NCBI GenBank assembly: GCA_947247005.1
Contig: OX365947.1
Span: forward strand, 6,057,030 to 6,121,029
Source: Spisula solida
Lineage: Eukaryota; Mollusca; Bivalvia; Venerida; Mactridae
Direction: 5' to 3'
DNA: 64,000 nucleotides
Position 1 is the first letter of the stretch, and every line of letters begins with the position of its first letter. A model generated the notes under the pieces. The model did not search any database, was not told where the DNA came from, and saw only the letters and a list, made by a program, of their open reading frames with translations. Positions 47,277 through 59,720 of the stretch are shown here, one piece after another. The position numbers were made by a program, and so were the translations under genes.

Positions 47277-47697
47277 GGTAGCAATACCATGTGGCTTTTG
47301 GCTACAGTTACAAGTTGAAAATTGTAAACATTGGAACACTAATATAGCCATAAGTGTTTTATTTTTTCATCGATTTCTATAAAATATACGCCACACTAAG
47401 GGAAAAAATTTGCTTTCCATGAAATATAAGATCTTTTTCAGGAGTATTACTGATTTTTCCATTACCCTGTGAAACATTCACGTTCCACGGTTTCACAAGG
47501 TAAAGGAAAAACGGCGCAGCCGCTGAAAAAGATTTTATATTTCATGAAAGGAAATAATTGTCTCCTTAGTGTGGTGTATATTTCATAGAAATTGATGAAG
47601 AAATAAAATATTTATGACTATTTTATTTTCCAATGTTTACAAATTTCTTCTTGTAACTGTAGTCAAAAGTCATGTGGTATTGCTACACTGTATATAG
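47277..47697. mobile_element. ~420-bp near-palindromic foldback element, copy 1
   Basis: GTAGCAATACCATGTGGC at the left is inverted as CATGTGGTATTGCTAC at the right. The arms (about 200 bp each) pair through CAAGTTGAAAATTGTAAACA, TCGATTTCTAT and AGATCTTTTTCAG segments around a short centre. Copy 2 is at 61003-61420. Confidence 0.85.
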
Positions 47698-47795
47698 TAT
47701 ACCACGAGGTATATAAGGTTGTTAAGGATCTATGACTACTCACTAAGTTACAGGCTGCATTATGATTGGTAGAAAATCTCATGCTGTCAGCTTAA

Positions 47796-48140
47796 GGCCG
47801 AACTTAAAATATTCTTGGTTTCCCCTACCCGACCCTAGCAGATTTGGAATGGGTAGGTAGGTAGGGTAAATATTTTTTTTTGGAATTGTTTCAGTATGAT
47901 AGTTATTGGTTAAGACATACAAATAATGAAATTTAGAATCAACTCTTAAGGTTAACCAACAGTCTTAAATTTAATGGTAAGAAAGAAGCGAGTACCGGTC
48001 CACAAAGAAATAAAATTTTCACTTCCAATTTTTAATAAAAAAAATATTATTTCAATTTGGGCAATAAAATATTTTGGGTAGGGCTCTCTTTAATCGGGTA
48101 GGTAGGGAATGGGGAAACAAACAATATTTTATTTTAGGCC
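47796..48140. mobile_element. 345-bp PIF/Harbinger-like MITE
   Basis: Ends GGCCGAACTTAAAATATT and AATATTTTATTTTAGGCC, flanked by TAA on both sides (47793-47795, 48141-48143). The interior has GGGTAGGTAGGG motifs at both ends in inverse arrangement. Confidence 0.75.
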
Positions 48141-48623
48141 TAATTAAACAAGTACGTGGTTTCTATCAACGTTGTATAATGTATGCTTAAAATTATCAAA
48201 TTTTCTCCCCTTGTATCGGTATTGATCTTCGTTTTTGGAATAATTTTTACATCCATGTTGATTACTTTGCTGAATTTAGAGAAGAAATCTTGGATGTAGA
48301 TTCCATGTCAAGGGTTTACAATGTAATTATGTATCATTCAAGAGTTAATACCGAAATTTGGGTGTACTTGATTATTGTGTGAGATTTAGAACTTGGCTTG
48401 ATTGAGTTTAGTCAGGATAAACTAGACATTATAAGACATGCAGAGCAGGTTTTGTTCATTTTCTCTTACATAAAATTGTTCCAACTGTCATGTTTTGGGA
48501 GCCTGTTTAGAATTAATTTAGAATTTACAGTTAAGATTACCAAAACCGGTTTCACAAGATTTCAAAGACTGCACTTTGATGTGCATTAAATGTTGTGGCT
48601 TTTTGTGGGGTTGTAGATTTAGG

Positions 48624-48792
48624 AAATAGATCGCTGTTTTGCGTGATATACCGGTGAATAGATAACGGTTTTGAGTTTACATGAGTAGGAATTAATCACG
48701 AAGGCAGTAGGCCTGAGTGATTAATAACTATGCATATGAACGACAAACCGTTATCTATTCACCGGTATATCACGCAAAACAGCGATCTATTT
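48624..48792. repeat. perfect 48-bp inverted repeat
   Basis: Arms 48624-48671 and 48745-48792 are exact reverse complements, starting AAATAGATCGCTGTTTTGCG, with a 73-bp spacer. It could be a very young MITE or a cruciform-forming site. Confidence 0.9.
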
Positions 48793-48889
48793 GCATTCTA
48801 ACACGTGTAATTTGTACAAAATAAAACAGACTATTTTGTTTGTGAAGTTGGTGAGTTATTTATCATGTTGCTATAGACAACTTCCGCTG

Positions 48890-49265
48890 TTCAAAGAATC
48901 GTAACTTCAATAACTTATCTGCAAAATCGTGGATTTTGAGCAATTAAGTTGAGTCCCTAAGGTGGAAACACCATAAGATGGAAGAAAACTAAATAAAGCC
49001 TCCAGTTGGTATGTAAACAAAATAACGAAATGTAAACAATAAATGCAGGATTTAAAGTCTAAGGGGAGCAACTCTTCCAAAATTAGTATTTTGTCATCCA
49101 TACATTTTACTAAATGTGATTTTTGGCATACTTTTTCGACAAATAATTAGCTGATATTCTGTCGTCAATTATAGATCATTTGTGAAAAACATCCTAATTC
49201 TTTGTATTTAGTCTATTCACTGGATGGTCAGGGAAACAGTTTTGGGAGAGATAATGTGACTTTAA
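48890..49265 (-). mobile_element. ~360-bp MITE, TTAAAGTCACATTAT family, copy 2
   Basis: Reverse-orientation relative of 9868-10228, ending GAGATAATGTGACTTTAA. The 64-residue frame is a shadow. Confidence 0.6.
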
Positions 49266-49278
49266 ACAAGTTCTTATA

Positions 49279-49635
49279 CAGTGATTTTTCTTGAACAAAA
49301 TTTAACAGCCTGTGCCTTTAAAATTGGGAAATTTTAGCCCAACAATTCGCAAAATTGGGATTTAATAAAAAAGATTGTTTTGGTTATTAATTGTTCATAT
49401 TTTGCTATTTTCTACTGATAATACTCATATGTGGCAGCGACTTTTGCAAGTATGAAAATCTATTGTTTTGACTTTAAAACAGCTATATTGTAGTTGCTTT
49501 GAAACCAGCTTGCACAAAAGGGGAAAATATGCATACTTTTGGGAAAAAGTTATGATTTTTTTGGGAAAATGGAGGTTATTTTGCTAGGGGAAGGTGCCTG
49601 TATTCGGCCCTAAAGATACCCAAAAAAAATCACTG
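49279..49635. mobile_element. 357-bp MITE, CAGTGATTTTT ends
   Basis: CAGTGATTTTTCTTG at the left is inverted by AAAAAAAATCACTG at the right. The interior shares GGGAAAA and CGGCCCTAAAG segments with the C-rich dispersed family. Confidence 0.6.
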
Positions 49636-50144
49636 TTACACCATATATTAATCACTCTCAACACCTCATTCACGATGGTATAAGAGATTGGTTGATCAGG
49701 TCGGTCCCTAATTAAGGATATAGACAAGGTACAACTACTGGCCCCTTTATGACAGGTGCTGTGTCAGCATCCGCAAATTTGTTTAAACTTGTCAGTCCGA
49801 GTTGGTAAAATGAGTGAATATTCCACTTCGTCTAATAGAAAAATACAATATTTTCTGCCAGTCCGAATAAAAATTTGTCAGTCAGGAGTGAAGGACTGAC
49901 AGTTTTGGCAGAGCCTGGTGGCTGTTCCTCTACTTGAGTGTTTAACGATTAAGTTATTTTCATTTATCTAGGGATCCCTCAAAAACGACCATAAATGTTT
50001 TTCATGAGATACTGATATCACTTGGGAGGCGAAATTTCTTTATTATGGATCTCAACACCTGCTCTATATTTCCGAGTGTAAACCCCATGTTTATATGTAT
50101 AGTAATTGAGCTTTTCTTTGTTTGTTTGACATTATATGAAACTA

Positions 50145-50351
50145 CCGTATATCTTCGCCCATAAGTCAGGTAAAAGGTGTCAAAAATATTTCAAAAAGTT
50201 ACTTATTTATTATGACCCATCGTTTGATATCAACATAATAAGGCATAAGTTGTACTTCTTATAGGGGATTTTTTACATAAGTCAAAATCTGGTTGACTTT
50301 TTGGAATTTGTTTAACTTGATTTTACCCGACTTATTGGCGAGTATATACGG
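50145..50351. mobile_element. 207-bp Tc1/mariner-like MITE
   Basis: TIRs CCGTATATCTTCGCCCATAA and TTATTGGCGAGTATATACGG, flanked by TA on both sides. No coding content. Confidence 0.75.
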
Positions 50352-50841
50352 TATCATATTAAAGACGTGCACGTTTGCAGAGCCTGAAAGTGGCCATTCA
50401 TTGGCAGGGAAATGTCAATAGAGAGTGAATGTTACTTGTTTCTGTTTCTTACTTACGATCCCCGGCGGAATTATTTTCAGCATAATGCCGTTTATTACTG
50501 TTATAAAATTTGATATTGTCTCTGAATTTATGACTTGAGTTGCAAAATAAAGGTAATAAAAAGATTCCGAAACAGTCTGCGTCTTAGATTAATTCTGGAA
50601 TATAGTGGCGTATAGTATAGTGATGGAATATTCTTAGAAAAAACAGCTTGCGTTATAAAATAATGCATGCTGGAGCTGCATTTATATCAACTATTGGTAT
50701 AACAGTATACACAAGTTTGTTCCCTCAATATTGTTCTGCAGAATTTAGAATATTATTAATTGAATTAAATCAATAATGAAATTGGGCCAAAACAAAAATT
50801 AATAATATTGCAGTTTTGATACCCCTACCTACCCAATTTTA

Positions 50842-51126
50842 ATGCCCCCGTATCGATAGATCGGGAGGCATATAGTGATTTACCTGTCCGTCCGTTCGTC
50901 CGTCCGTCCGTTCGTCCGTCCTGGTTAACCCAAATTGACCGTTTCTTCTAGCATTAATATGGCTTGCTACAAAGCTTTTAAACTTGCATTGATGTTGTAT
51001 ATGAACACTCTCCACACACCTGTATCACCTAACCCCATTTTGACCTTCACCTTGACCTAATCTTGGACTTATTTATAGACAAGGCTTCCACAGGGGGCAT
51101 AAGCGTTTATTGAACGCAGTCTTGTT
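50842..51126 (+). mobile_element. ATGCCCCC-family element, copy 3
   Basis: Complete, from the ATGCCCCCGTATCGATAG hairpin through CCGTCCGTTCGTCCGTCC to GAACGCAGTCTTGTT. It is inserted after TTTTA. Confidence 0.85.
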
Positions 51127-51327
51127 TAGCCCCTACTTTAAATTATTTTATGACATTTTATTTGAAGTCGACCTTGCAGATGATCGCTCTTCGGACCCCT
51201 TAATATGTATTCTTCAATGAAGTGGTAATATATATGTATGCAGGTTTAGCGCTAAATGCATGGGCGAAAGTCTTCAGGCACATACCTGAACTTCAGGTTT
51301 TTGAGAGTGCCAAAAAGCCTGGGTTTT

Positions 51328-51627
51328 TATGCCCCCGTATCGATAGATCGGGAGGCATATAGTGATTCACCTGTCTGTCCGTTCGTCCGTCCGTTTGTCC
51401 GTCCGTTCCTCCGTCCTTGTTAACCCAAATTGACCGTTTCTTCTAGCATTATTATGGCTTGCTACAACGCTTCCAAACTTGCATGGGTGTTGTATATGAA
51501 CACTCTCCACACACCTGTATCACCTGACCCCATTTTGACCTTCACCTTGACCTAATTTTGGACTTAGACTTATTTATGGACAAGGCTTCCACAGGGGGCA
51601 TAAGCGTTTATTGAACGCAGTCTTGTT
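51328..51627 (+). mobile_element. ATGCCCCC-family element, copy 4
   Basis: Complete copy only 200 bp after copy 3 in the same orientation, inserted after a run of T. It differs by an extra ACTTAG in the tail (GGACTTAGACTTATTTATGG). Confidence 0.85.
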
Positions 51628-53616
51628 TTATTTTCCCTATATAATTTTTTGAGGATTTCAGGTTTTTTCAGAATTTCAAACTTTTACCCATGTAAATGGT
51701 TGACCTAATCCCTCCTTGCGTTATCACTCAGAAACTGCTTGTGAAATGAAGGAAAACCTGCAATCTAGAGCTTTGATCTATAGTCACCTCAAGTTTCAGT
51801 CGCTATATTACATTGTGTTGTTCTGGAAGCACTAATATATGATCAGAAAGACGCATCTAGATGCACTTGTTCCAAGATTAACAGCATTCTGTGAGTTTGA
51901 TGGACGACAATACAGAGTTGTAATATAACACACACACAGGTGTGCATATTAATTATGATCGTGCCAGTTACTAAGTTTGTGCTATCATACATTCTCAATG
52001 GTTATAAATTTAGTGTGTTATGAAACACAAGGTTTTATATTAAAGACACCTGCTTCCTGATGTATTCCATCTTCATGTAGCCTGTGAACTGCCTTGTAGT
52101 AAATTTCGGAAGTAGTTTTCACCCAGTTATTCTCTTGAAGGAAGACCTCATTCATAGTCACTATTTAGTCTGAACCTCTATAAGCAATACTTCCTTGTTG
52201 GCTGTTTCAGTGCAACCCAAATAAACATTGTTTGTACGCAGAAGTAGAGATTATAGTACGGATAATTTGATGTGATCCTCAACTGTCTATGAGCATATTT
52301 AAACTGCTGATATCTTGTCTACTGTTAGTATTACTAACCCCGGTTGTATGTTTTCATAAGCGGGGTGTATCACAAAGACGCTTGCAGTGTAATACAAACA
52401 CAAATCTTAAGGACCAATATTGCACGGTTTAATGGGAAAATTGAATTTTTTTAATGCAAGAACCTTGTAATATATTCATGCATAAAGGTTAGGATCGGCT
52501 CATTATCTCCGTACTATTATTGTTTTCATATCTAGTTGGTTTGATCTATCCATCCATCAGTACACCAAACCTGATGTTTTACTGAAAACTGAAGAAAAAT
52601 AATTGTGGCTATACGCTCCTTCAACTTTGAAGCCAGGCTTGTCATGTCTCATAACCTGCGGTCTCGTATTGCTTTCAATATCAGCTGGTCAAAGGTCACA
52701 GAGACCTTCTACTTAAATGACTTATTATGGCTGCATTTTACAAATTACCGTTATCTCATGCATTTCACATTTTTGTAAGGCTTCCATTGGTTTCACCAAT
52801 CTTATTTAATGTCTTTGAGGTCTTTCTGATTCAATACTCTAGTGCTATCCCTCCAATCTGGCATGATCATATCGAAAACTTGTATTTTATATTCTAGTTC
52901 AAGAACAACCGTAAAGTCTTCATGCTAACTTATCTCTATTGGTTAAATGAGTTGAACAGCAACTGGCTTTGACTGACAACTTGAAACAAAATAATCATCT
53001 CAATATGACATGTTTCATGCTGATGAATCTACCCACTTATGATAATTGTCATGTACCTTAAGATAACTATATCATTTCTGTCTATCAACAATTGTGAAAT
53101 TGTTGCACAGTTTCTTGGATTCAGTGTTTAATTTCACTCTGGTAATCCTTCTTGGTGGCATGTAATCAAATTATGCCAGTTATGAAGAGGGAATTTTCCA
53201 TTATTGTCGTGAACATGCTTAATTGTAAAAAATTATGCCATTGTTGGCATGTTTAATTAAATTTTCCTGCCGGTGTTGCCAGAAGGCCTAATCAAAAAGC
53301 TCAGTTGTTTCATCTGTGATATTGTCTAAATGTCTATTAGTCTGACTCCTTGTCTGTGTTATAGGAACTTCATCTGATGTGTGTATGACAGTATTTATAA
53401 TTTACTTATCTGACATTTCATGTATGGGTAGTTCTCATGTGACAGCTTGATTGTATTGGTGCAATTCTTTCCTGACAACTCAATTATAGTGTTTCTTGTA
53501 TTATACTTCCCGTCTGCTCATTCGTTTGTGTAATATGGTACACTCATTCTCCATATTCCTGTACTGTAGTTGTTCGATGACCTCGGTCTAGATGTTATTT
53601 AATAGTTGCCAACAGG

Positions 53617-53768
53617 CCTAGACACTAACTATTTTGGCCACTGGTCCGGCAGGGCAAAAGCGCCCAATTTGTAAATAGGACGGTTACTGGTCCTCCAGAA
53701 TTTTCACTGGTCCTTCTGGATTTTCACTGTCTCGGACCAGTGGACCAGTGTTAGTGTCGAGCCCTGGC
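53617..53768. mobile_element. ~155-bp hAT-like MITE, copy 2
   Basis: Matches 18040-18195 including GGGCAAAAGCGCCCAATTTG and the CCAGTGTTAGTGTCGAGCCC end. Confidence 0.65.
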
Positions 53769-54063
53769 CAATGAGTTCATCCTTTGGTTAGAGTTTACTG
53801 GCTAAGTCAGTGATCAGTGCATGCTCACCTGGTTCTTGTCAGAGTCTGGTCATCGTTCAACTGTCGAGTGTTATAGCAGCAGTTGGTCTTCTGGTTCTAC
53901 TCCGAAGCCTCTGGTCAACTAGGCATGATGTGAGCACAACTTTAGACCGTTACCTGCAAAGTGGTTACAGATCTTAGCTTGATCACCAGGTTCTTGTCAG
54001 AGTATGTTCATCGCTCACATTGATTACAGTCATATGTAGAAGTTGTCAGGTATTTGATTTAAT

Positions 54064-54151
54064 TATACCGCACAACGAGTTGTAAGGGGGGGGTATACTG
54101 GATTTTATACCCTCCACACAACGAGTTGTAAGGGGGGTATACTGGATTCAG

Positions 54152-54193
<42 letters not shown>

Positions 54194-54813
54194 CGTCCGT
54201 CCGTCCGTCCGTCCGTCCGTCCGTCCGTCCGTCCGTCCGTCCGTCCGTCCGTCCGTCCGTCCGTCCGTCCGTCCGTCCGTCCGTCCGTCCGTCCGTAGAC
54301 GCATTCTTGTGGAAGCAAATCCTCCTACAGTTTTTGCAGCATTTCCTTCAAACTTTCACAGATGAACAACCTCGATCAACATGTAGATGTGCATAAAGGA
54401 AAGAATTTGCGCTGCAACAATTTTTGACAGAATTATGGCCCTTTGTACTTTTATGCACTATACCATATATAGTGAACAGTTCTTGTGGACGCAACTCCTC
54501 TTACAGTTTTTGCAGCATTTCTTTCAAACTTTAAAAGATGAACAACCTCAACATGTAGATGCGCATAAAGGAAAGAATTTACACTGCGACAATTTTTGAC
54601 AGAATTATGGCCCTTTGTACTTTTATGCACTATACAGTATACAGTGAATAGTTCTTGTGGACGCAACTTCTCCTACAGTTTTTGCAGCATTTTCTTCAAA
54701 CTTTAACAGATGAACAACCTCAACATGTAGATGTGCAAAAAGAACAGAATTAGCTGCAATGATTTTGCCATGCGGGGGGTATATTAGTCTGCCGAATGGC
54801 GACAGTTCTAGTT
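54064..54813 (+). mobile_element. CACAACGAGTTGT-family element, expanded copy
   Basis: The 5' hairpin head occurs twice (about 54064 and 54108), followed by (TGTC)n then (TCCG)n, three diverged copies of an about 180-bp module (TTCTTGTGGACGCAACTCC to TGGCCCTTTGTAC), and the family 3' end GTCTGCCGAATGGCGACAG. The frames here are translated repeat. Confidence 0.8.
54157..54297. repeat. (TGTC)n-(TCCG)n microsatellite
   Basis: About 30 bp of TGTC units followed by about 110 bp of pure TCCG units. It lies at the position where every copy of this element family has a short GTCTGTCCG tract, so it is an expansion of an internal feature. Confidence 0.97.
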
Positions 54814-54924
54814 CTGGTTTGCCAGGAGAACTTATAAATGTAGTATTTGACTAAATAGTTGAAAACTGTAAAATTGGAATTACAACAAACTATGTTCTTC
54901 TGTCAGTTTTACTCCTATTACTTG

Positions 54925-56190
54925 ACATTTCTGCTGTCAGTTTTAGCCCTATATTATTTGATATTTCTGTTGTCAGTTTTAGCCCTATATTACTTGATAT
55001 TTCTGTTGTTGGTTTTACCCCTATCTGGTTGTCCGATCTTGATATTTCTGTTGTCAGTTTACCCTTATTTGGTTGTCCGATCTTGATATTTCTGTTGTCA
55101 GTTTTAGCCCTATATTACTTGATATTTCTGTTGTTGGTTTTACCCCTACCTGGTTGTCCGATCTTGATATTTCTGTTGTCAGTTTACCCCTATTTGGTTG
55201 TCCGATCTTGATATTTCTGTTGTCAGTTTACCCCTATTTGGTTGTCCGATCTTGATATTTCTGTTGTCAGTTTTAGCCTATATTACTTGATATTTCTGTT
55301 GTTGGTTTTACCCCTATCTGGTTGTCCGATCTTGATATTTCTGTTGTTGGTTTTACCCCTATCTGGTTGTCCGATCTTGATATTTCTGTTGTCAGTTTAC
55401 CCCTATTTGGTTGTCCGATCTTGATATTTCTGTTGTCAGTTTTAGCCCTATATTACTTGATATTTCTGTTGTTGGTTTTACCCCTACCTGGTTGTCCGAT
55501 CTTGATATTTCTGTTGTCAGTTTACCCCTATTTGGTTGTCCGATCTTGATATTTCTGTTGTCAGTTTACCCCTATTTGGTTGTCCGATCTTGATATTTCT
55601 GTTGTCAGTTTTAGCTCTATATTACTTGATATTTCTGTTGTTGGTTTTACCCCTATCTGGTTGTCCGATCTTGATATTTCTGTTGTCAGTTTACCCCTAT
55701 TTGGTTGTCCGATCTTGATATTTCTGTTGTCAGTTTTAGCCCTATATTACTTGATATTTCTGTTGTTGGTTTTACCCCTATCTGGTTGTCCGATCTTGAT
55801 ATTTCTGTTGTCAGTTTACCCCTATTTGGTTGTCCGATCTTGATATTTCTGTTGTCAGTTTTAGCCCTATATTACTTGATATTTCTGTTGTTGGTTTTAC
55901 CCCTATCTGGTTGTCCGATCTTGATATTTCTGTTGTCAGTTTACCCCTATTTGGTTGTCCGATCTTGATATTTTTGTTGTCAGTTTTAGCCCTATATTAC
56001 TTGATATTTCTGTTGTTGGTTTTACCCCTATTTGGTTGTCCGATCTTGATATTTTTGTTGTCAGTTTTAGCCCTATATTACTTGATATTTCTGTTGTTGG
56101 TTTTACCCCTATCTGGTTGTCCGATCTTGATATTTCTGTTGTTGGTTTTACCCCTATCTGGTTGTCCGATCTTGATATTTCTGTCTGTTC
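54925..56190. repeat. higher-order minisatellite, 125-bp period
   Basis: Three related modules of about 36, 45 and 44 bp all carry TTGATATTTCTGTTGT. In the central part they follow in fixed order to make a 125-bp higher-order unit (periodicity seen at 55580, 55705, 55830 and 55955). Edge regions have simpler or irregular orders. The many 60-151 residue frames (repeated SDLDISVVS) are translation of this array and not a protein. Confidence 0.95.
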
Positions 56191-57128
56191 ATGGCATGTA
56201 TCAGCATTCTACTCTGTCTTGTAACTTGACAGTTATCATGTATTCTGCTATTGAACTGCGGGACCGGTATGTTCTCTGTGAGTAACTGGAATCGTTACGC
56301 TTCCGACAGCCTTATGATATTGGTGCTAATTGTTGGATGATCTGATGCCGGTTAATTATTTCCTAATTAAGACATTCATTATATGGGTTGTGACTTTGTA
56401 TTTCTTGTTGCCCGTTTTAGTATTCTTTATTTGACTCAAAGCTTGCTTCAGATGGCATGGAATGATTGAGATTACTTGTCTACTGTTTGATAATGCATGA
56501 ATGTATTTTGACCTGTCACTTATTACCAGAATAGTTTCCTAGGTTCAAAAATTCCACTCTCCTTTCCATACTTAAAAAATAATTTCAAAGCTGGGAAAGA
56601 TGATATTTTGTGACACTCTTGCGGCCTGTAGATCTTGTCTTCTGAAACTCCCAATGAAATAACTGAAGTAGAAATTTTCTGTATATAAAGCATGTGATGT
56701 CAAACTTTATTCTGAACGTACTGGCTAGTTTCACAGTATGAGGCGGGATAATTAGGAACCCACTGACAATTATTCATCCGATACACAAGAGAAACTCAGA
56801 TTTAAGACCTTCCAGAAATTTGATTAATTTTCCACAGCTTTTCCACAGCTTTTCCTCGGCTTTTCCTTCTCATTGTATTGAAGACAGATCTGAAGGATGT
56901 TATTGACGATGAAGCAGTTAAAGACCGATGATTTCCAAGCCTTGAATTATTGTCATTGTCGTTATTATGGCTGTGTCTTGATAAATGTTTTTTTTTTCAA
57001 ATAAATTATCTTGAAATTTACTGTAATCTTTGAATATTTTGCGTTATTCTTAACCCAAGGGTTGTTCAAGCAAGTATAGGATTAGATCCTGCTCAGGCAA
57101 ACTCGTAACATTGTCAAAATCTGAAACA

Positions 57129-57400
57129 ATGTGGCAAGGTGAGCTTTTGTGATTGTTTTTTGTCCGTCGTCTGTCCGTCCATGAAACAATTCACCGTTAA
57201 CACTCTAGCATGTTCAATTTTGGTCAGAAGTTGTATTTCAATAAAATCTAGGTCAAGTGAGAGTTTGGATCATGTGGGGTCAAAAACTAGGTCAATAGGT
57301 CAAATAATAGAAAAATGGGAAGTCACCAGGGAGCATCCAGTGTTAGCAGAGTTATGGCCCTTGACATGGTAAAATAGTAAGTGGGAGCATGCAGTGTCCT
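57129..57400 (+). mobile_element. AGCTCACC-family element, 5'-truncated copy
   Basis: Starts within the 5' hairpin (GTGGCAAGGTGAGCTTTTG), then GTCCGTCGTCTGTCCGTCC and one or two core modules (GGGGTCAAAAACTAGGTCAA). The usual 3' tail is not clear. Confidence 0.65.
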
Positions 57401-58459
57401 TATAATGAATGCATTTCTATCTAGTTTAATATGCGTAATTCTATGTAAATTTGCAATGAGTGGAGAAAATATTTTTCTGTCTGGAAATTTTCAACATTCA
57501 TTTTCCCTTGGTAACTTTTTTTACTTCAAAATCTTTAAAATATACACATACTAGGAAATTGGAAGGACTTCTAAGCCGAGGTGCAAGTCAACACAGGGGT
57601 TCTACAATTCCGAAATAATCCGGAAATCCGGATTGGCTGCATTATAAAGAATGAACTTTTCTGCAGAAAATGAAAGTTATTTGGTGAAATAATTCACAAA
57701 AGAATTAACAAAGTAAATTGGTCCTTTGAAATTTCATCAGCTCAATTTCAACACTAGAACAATGTTTGTAGCGCGTTTTGGTTTTGGGGTGTGTGCGACA
57801 GACACTTTTGCGACTCATTTTCAGGATTTGGCATCATATCTCGGTAGAAACCCTGTCAATAACAGTAACTGTTATTAATTATTTTCAGAAAATAATTGAT
57901 TGGGCCATATGTGGCACTAACAGTGTTGATAAAAACAAGTTGTTATCCGTGTAAAACAAAAAAACCACCATAACTGTTTCAACATTTTAATACAGAGCCA
58001 GGTGCAGAAAGTTCACGATTTTTTCATTTTTTTCCAAATATTCACTTGATTTGATTGCTGTTGTTTCGGTCAGTTTGCAGGCATGATGAAGTCCTGTATT
58101 GTTCTAATAAAGAGAGGTAATTTCCCCGATGACTATAATCAGTATCAGAAAAATACTGGAAAGATTAACGGTGGTGGCGATCAGGAGAGTTGGTTACCCA
58201 AGTGCATGGCATTTTAATCAGTTATATCTTTTTTATATGGAAATTCTTAGGAAATTTTGTGGCATGAAGTGTCTAATATTTCTTCAGAGAAGGGTTGGTA
58301 ATAGAATTGAAATGTTCTGGTGTGACAATAGTCGATCATAGAAGTTTGTTGAATTCTGTAGTGAATTTTGATTAATGAAGTGATTGTCACTGATTGCTTC
58401 CTGTGAACATTTCCGCCTGTCTTGTTTCATTTGAGTTAAAAACGTTCCGAATTAGGCAC

Positions 58460-58760
58460 ATTTTGTAGTGATATAGTATGGAGAATTTGACTTGACTCTC
58501 AACCTTATATTAGCATAATTAACTGCTGATAAATTGTCTATATTTATAACCCTGGTTCTACGTTTTCATAAGCGGGATATAGTATGGAGAATTTGACGTG
58601 ACCCTCAACCTTCTATTAGCATAATTTACCTGCTGATAAATTGTCTTTATTTGTAACCCTGGTTGTATGTTTCATAAGCGGGAAGCATCACCAAGTGTAA
58701 ATTACAAACACAATTCTAAAGGACCGATATGTCACAATTTGCATGTAGGGATTTATATAT
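58460..58760 (+). repeat. dispersed repeat, AAGCGGG family, with duplicated head
   Basis: ATAGTATGGAGAATTTGAC to TTTTCATAAGCGGGA occurs twice in tandem, about 110 bp apart, then CATCACCAAGTGTAAATTAC. It is related to 52255-52500 and, inverted, to 39775-39960. Confidence 0.6.
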
Positions 58761-58861
58761 TCACAGCAAGAACCATGTGATATATTAAAAGGGTTTTTGT
58801 ATGTATCCTACACAGTAAAAAATTGCAGGAAATATTGTTACAAATTGCAGGAAATACCAAG

Positions 58862-59189
58862 CAGGCGCGTAGCTACCTGTACGCAGCTGCGTACACATGC
58901 TTCTCAAAAAGTGAAAAATTAAATGATCGAAAAATGAAATAAAAACTGATGCCTAAGCCCTAAGGGGGGTAATCCTTTAGTATTTTCATCATTTCTTAGA
59001 AACACTCTATAGCTCTATACACAAAAAAACCTGGTTTTAGCAGTAAAAATAATGTTAAAGATGATGCAAAAAACACCCCAGAACGCACCAGAGACGTTCT
59101 AGCGAACAAAATTTTTCAGGGGGAGCATGCCCCCATACCCCCTCTAGCCTTATTGCGTACACATTCAAATACCTCTAGCTACGCCCCTG
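58862..59189. mobile_element. 328-bp hAT-like MITE, GCGTAGCTA ends
   Basis: CAGGCGCGTAGCTACC at the left and CTAGCTACGCCCCTG at the right are inverted. CCAAG occurs on both sides (58857-58861, 59190-59194) as an apparent 5-bp target duplication. TGCGTACACA also occurs in inverse order near both ends. Confidence 0.75.
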
Positions 59190-59720
59190 CCAAGCATGAT
59201 TGATGCTCATTGACGTCGGCTGTTACACTGATCGAATGCCTGCACTTCAGCATCTTTTCTGCTTATATTGATGATTAGGCTTTTCTTCAACATTGGTGTG
59301 TAACACAGACCTACATACATGCCATGTTTTGCAGACCCCTTTGCGTGAGATTGGTGATGAAAATCCAGGAGATTTCCTTAAAATGCCAGAGATTTTTTTT
59401 GCTGAAACTTAAGACTTAAAGTATTGAAGTTTATATGCTGTTTTCACTCATCTTAATTTGATGACAATACCATGCATGCTTCATGTAGCAATTTAAACTA
59501 ATATTTGCCATCTTTTTCATAATGTAAACAAAAAATGTCAGATTCCAGTTTGTCCATGAAATGCGTGAGATTTGATAAATTGGCCTCTGATCATGCAGGA
59601 GTAGAGTCTCAAATGCAGGAGACTCACGCATGATGCAGGAGATCTGGCATGTATGGACCTAGGAATAATCTGTATAATATATTAACCCATGGCCCTCCTG
59701 ACCTTAAATATTTATAGAAT

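Noticed and set aside
54059..54365. Frames with (TDGR)n and (PSVR)n
   Set aside because: Translation of the TCCG microsatellite.
55830..56285. 151-residue hydrophobic frame and its many overlapping relatives
   Set aside because: It is translation of the 36/45/44-bp minisatellite. Modules of 36 and 45 bp stay in frame, and the apparent membrane protein has no non-repetitive part.
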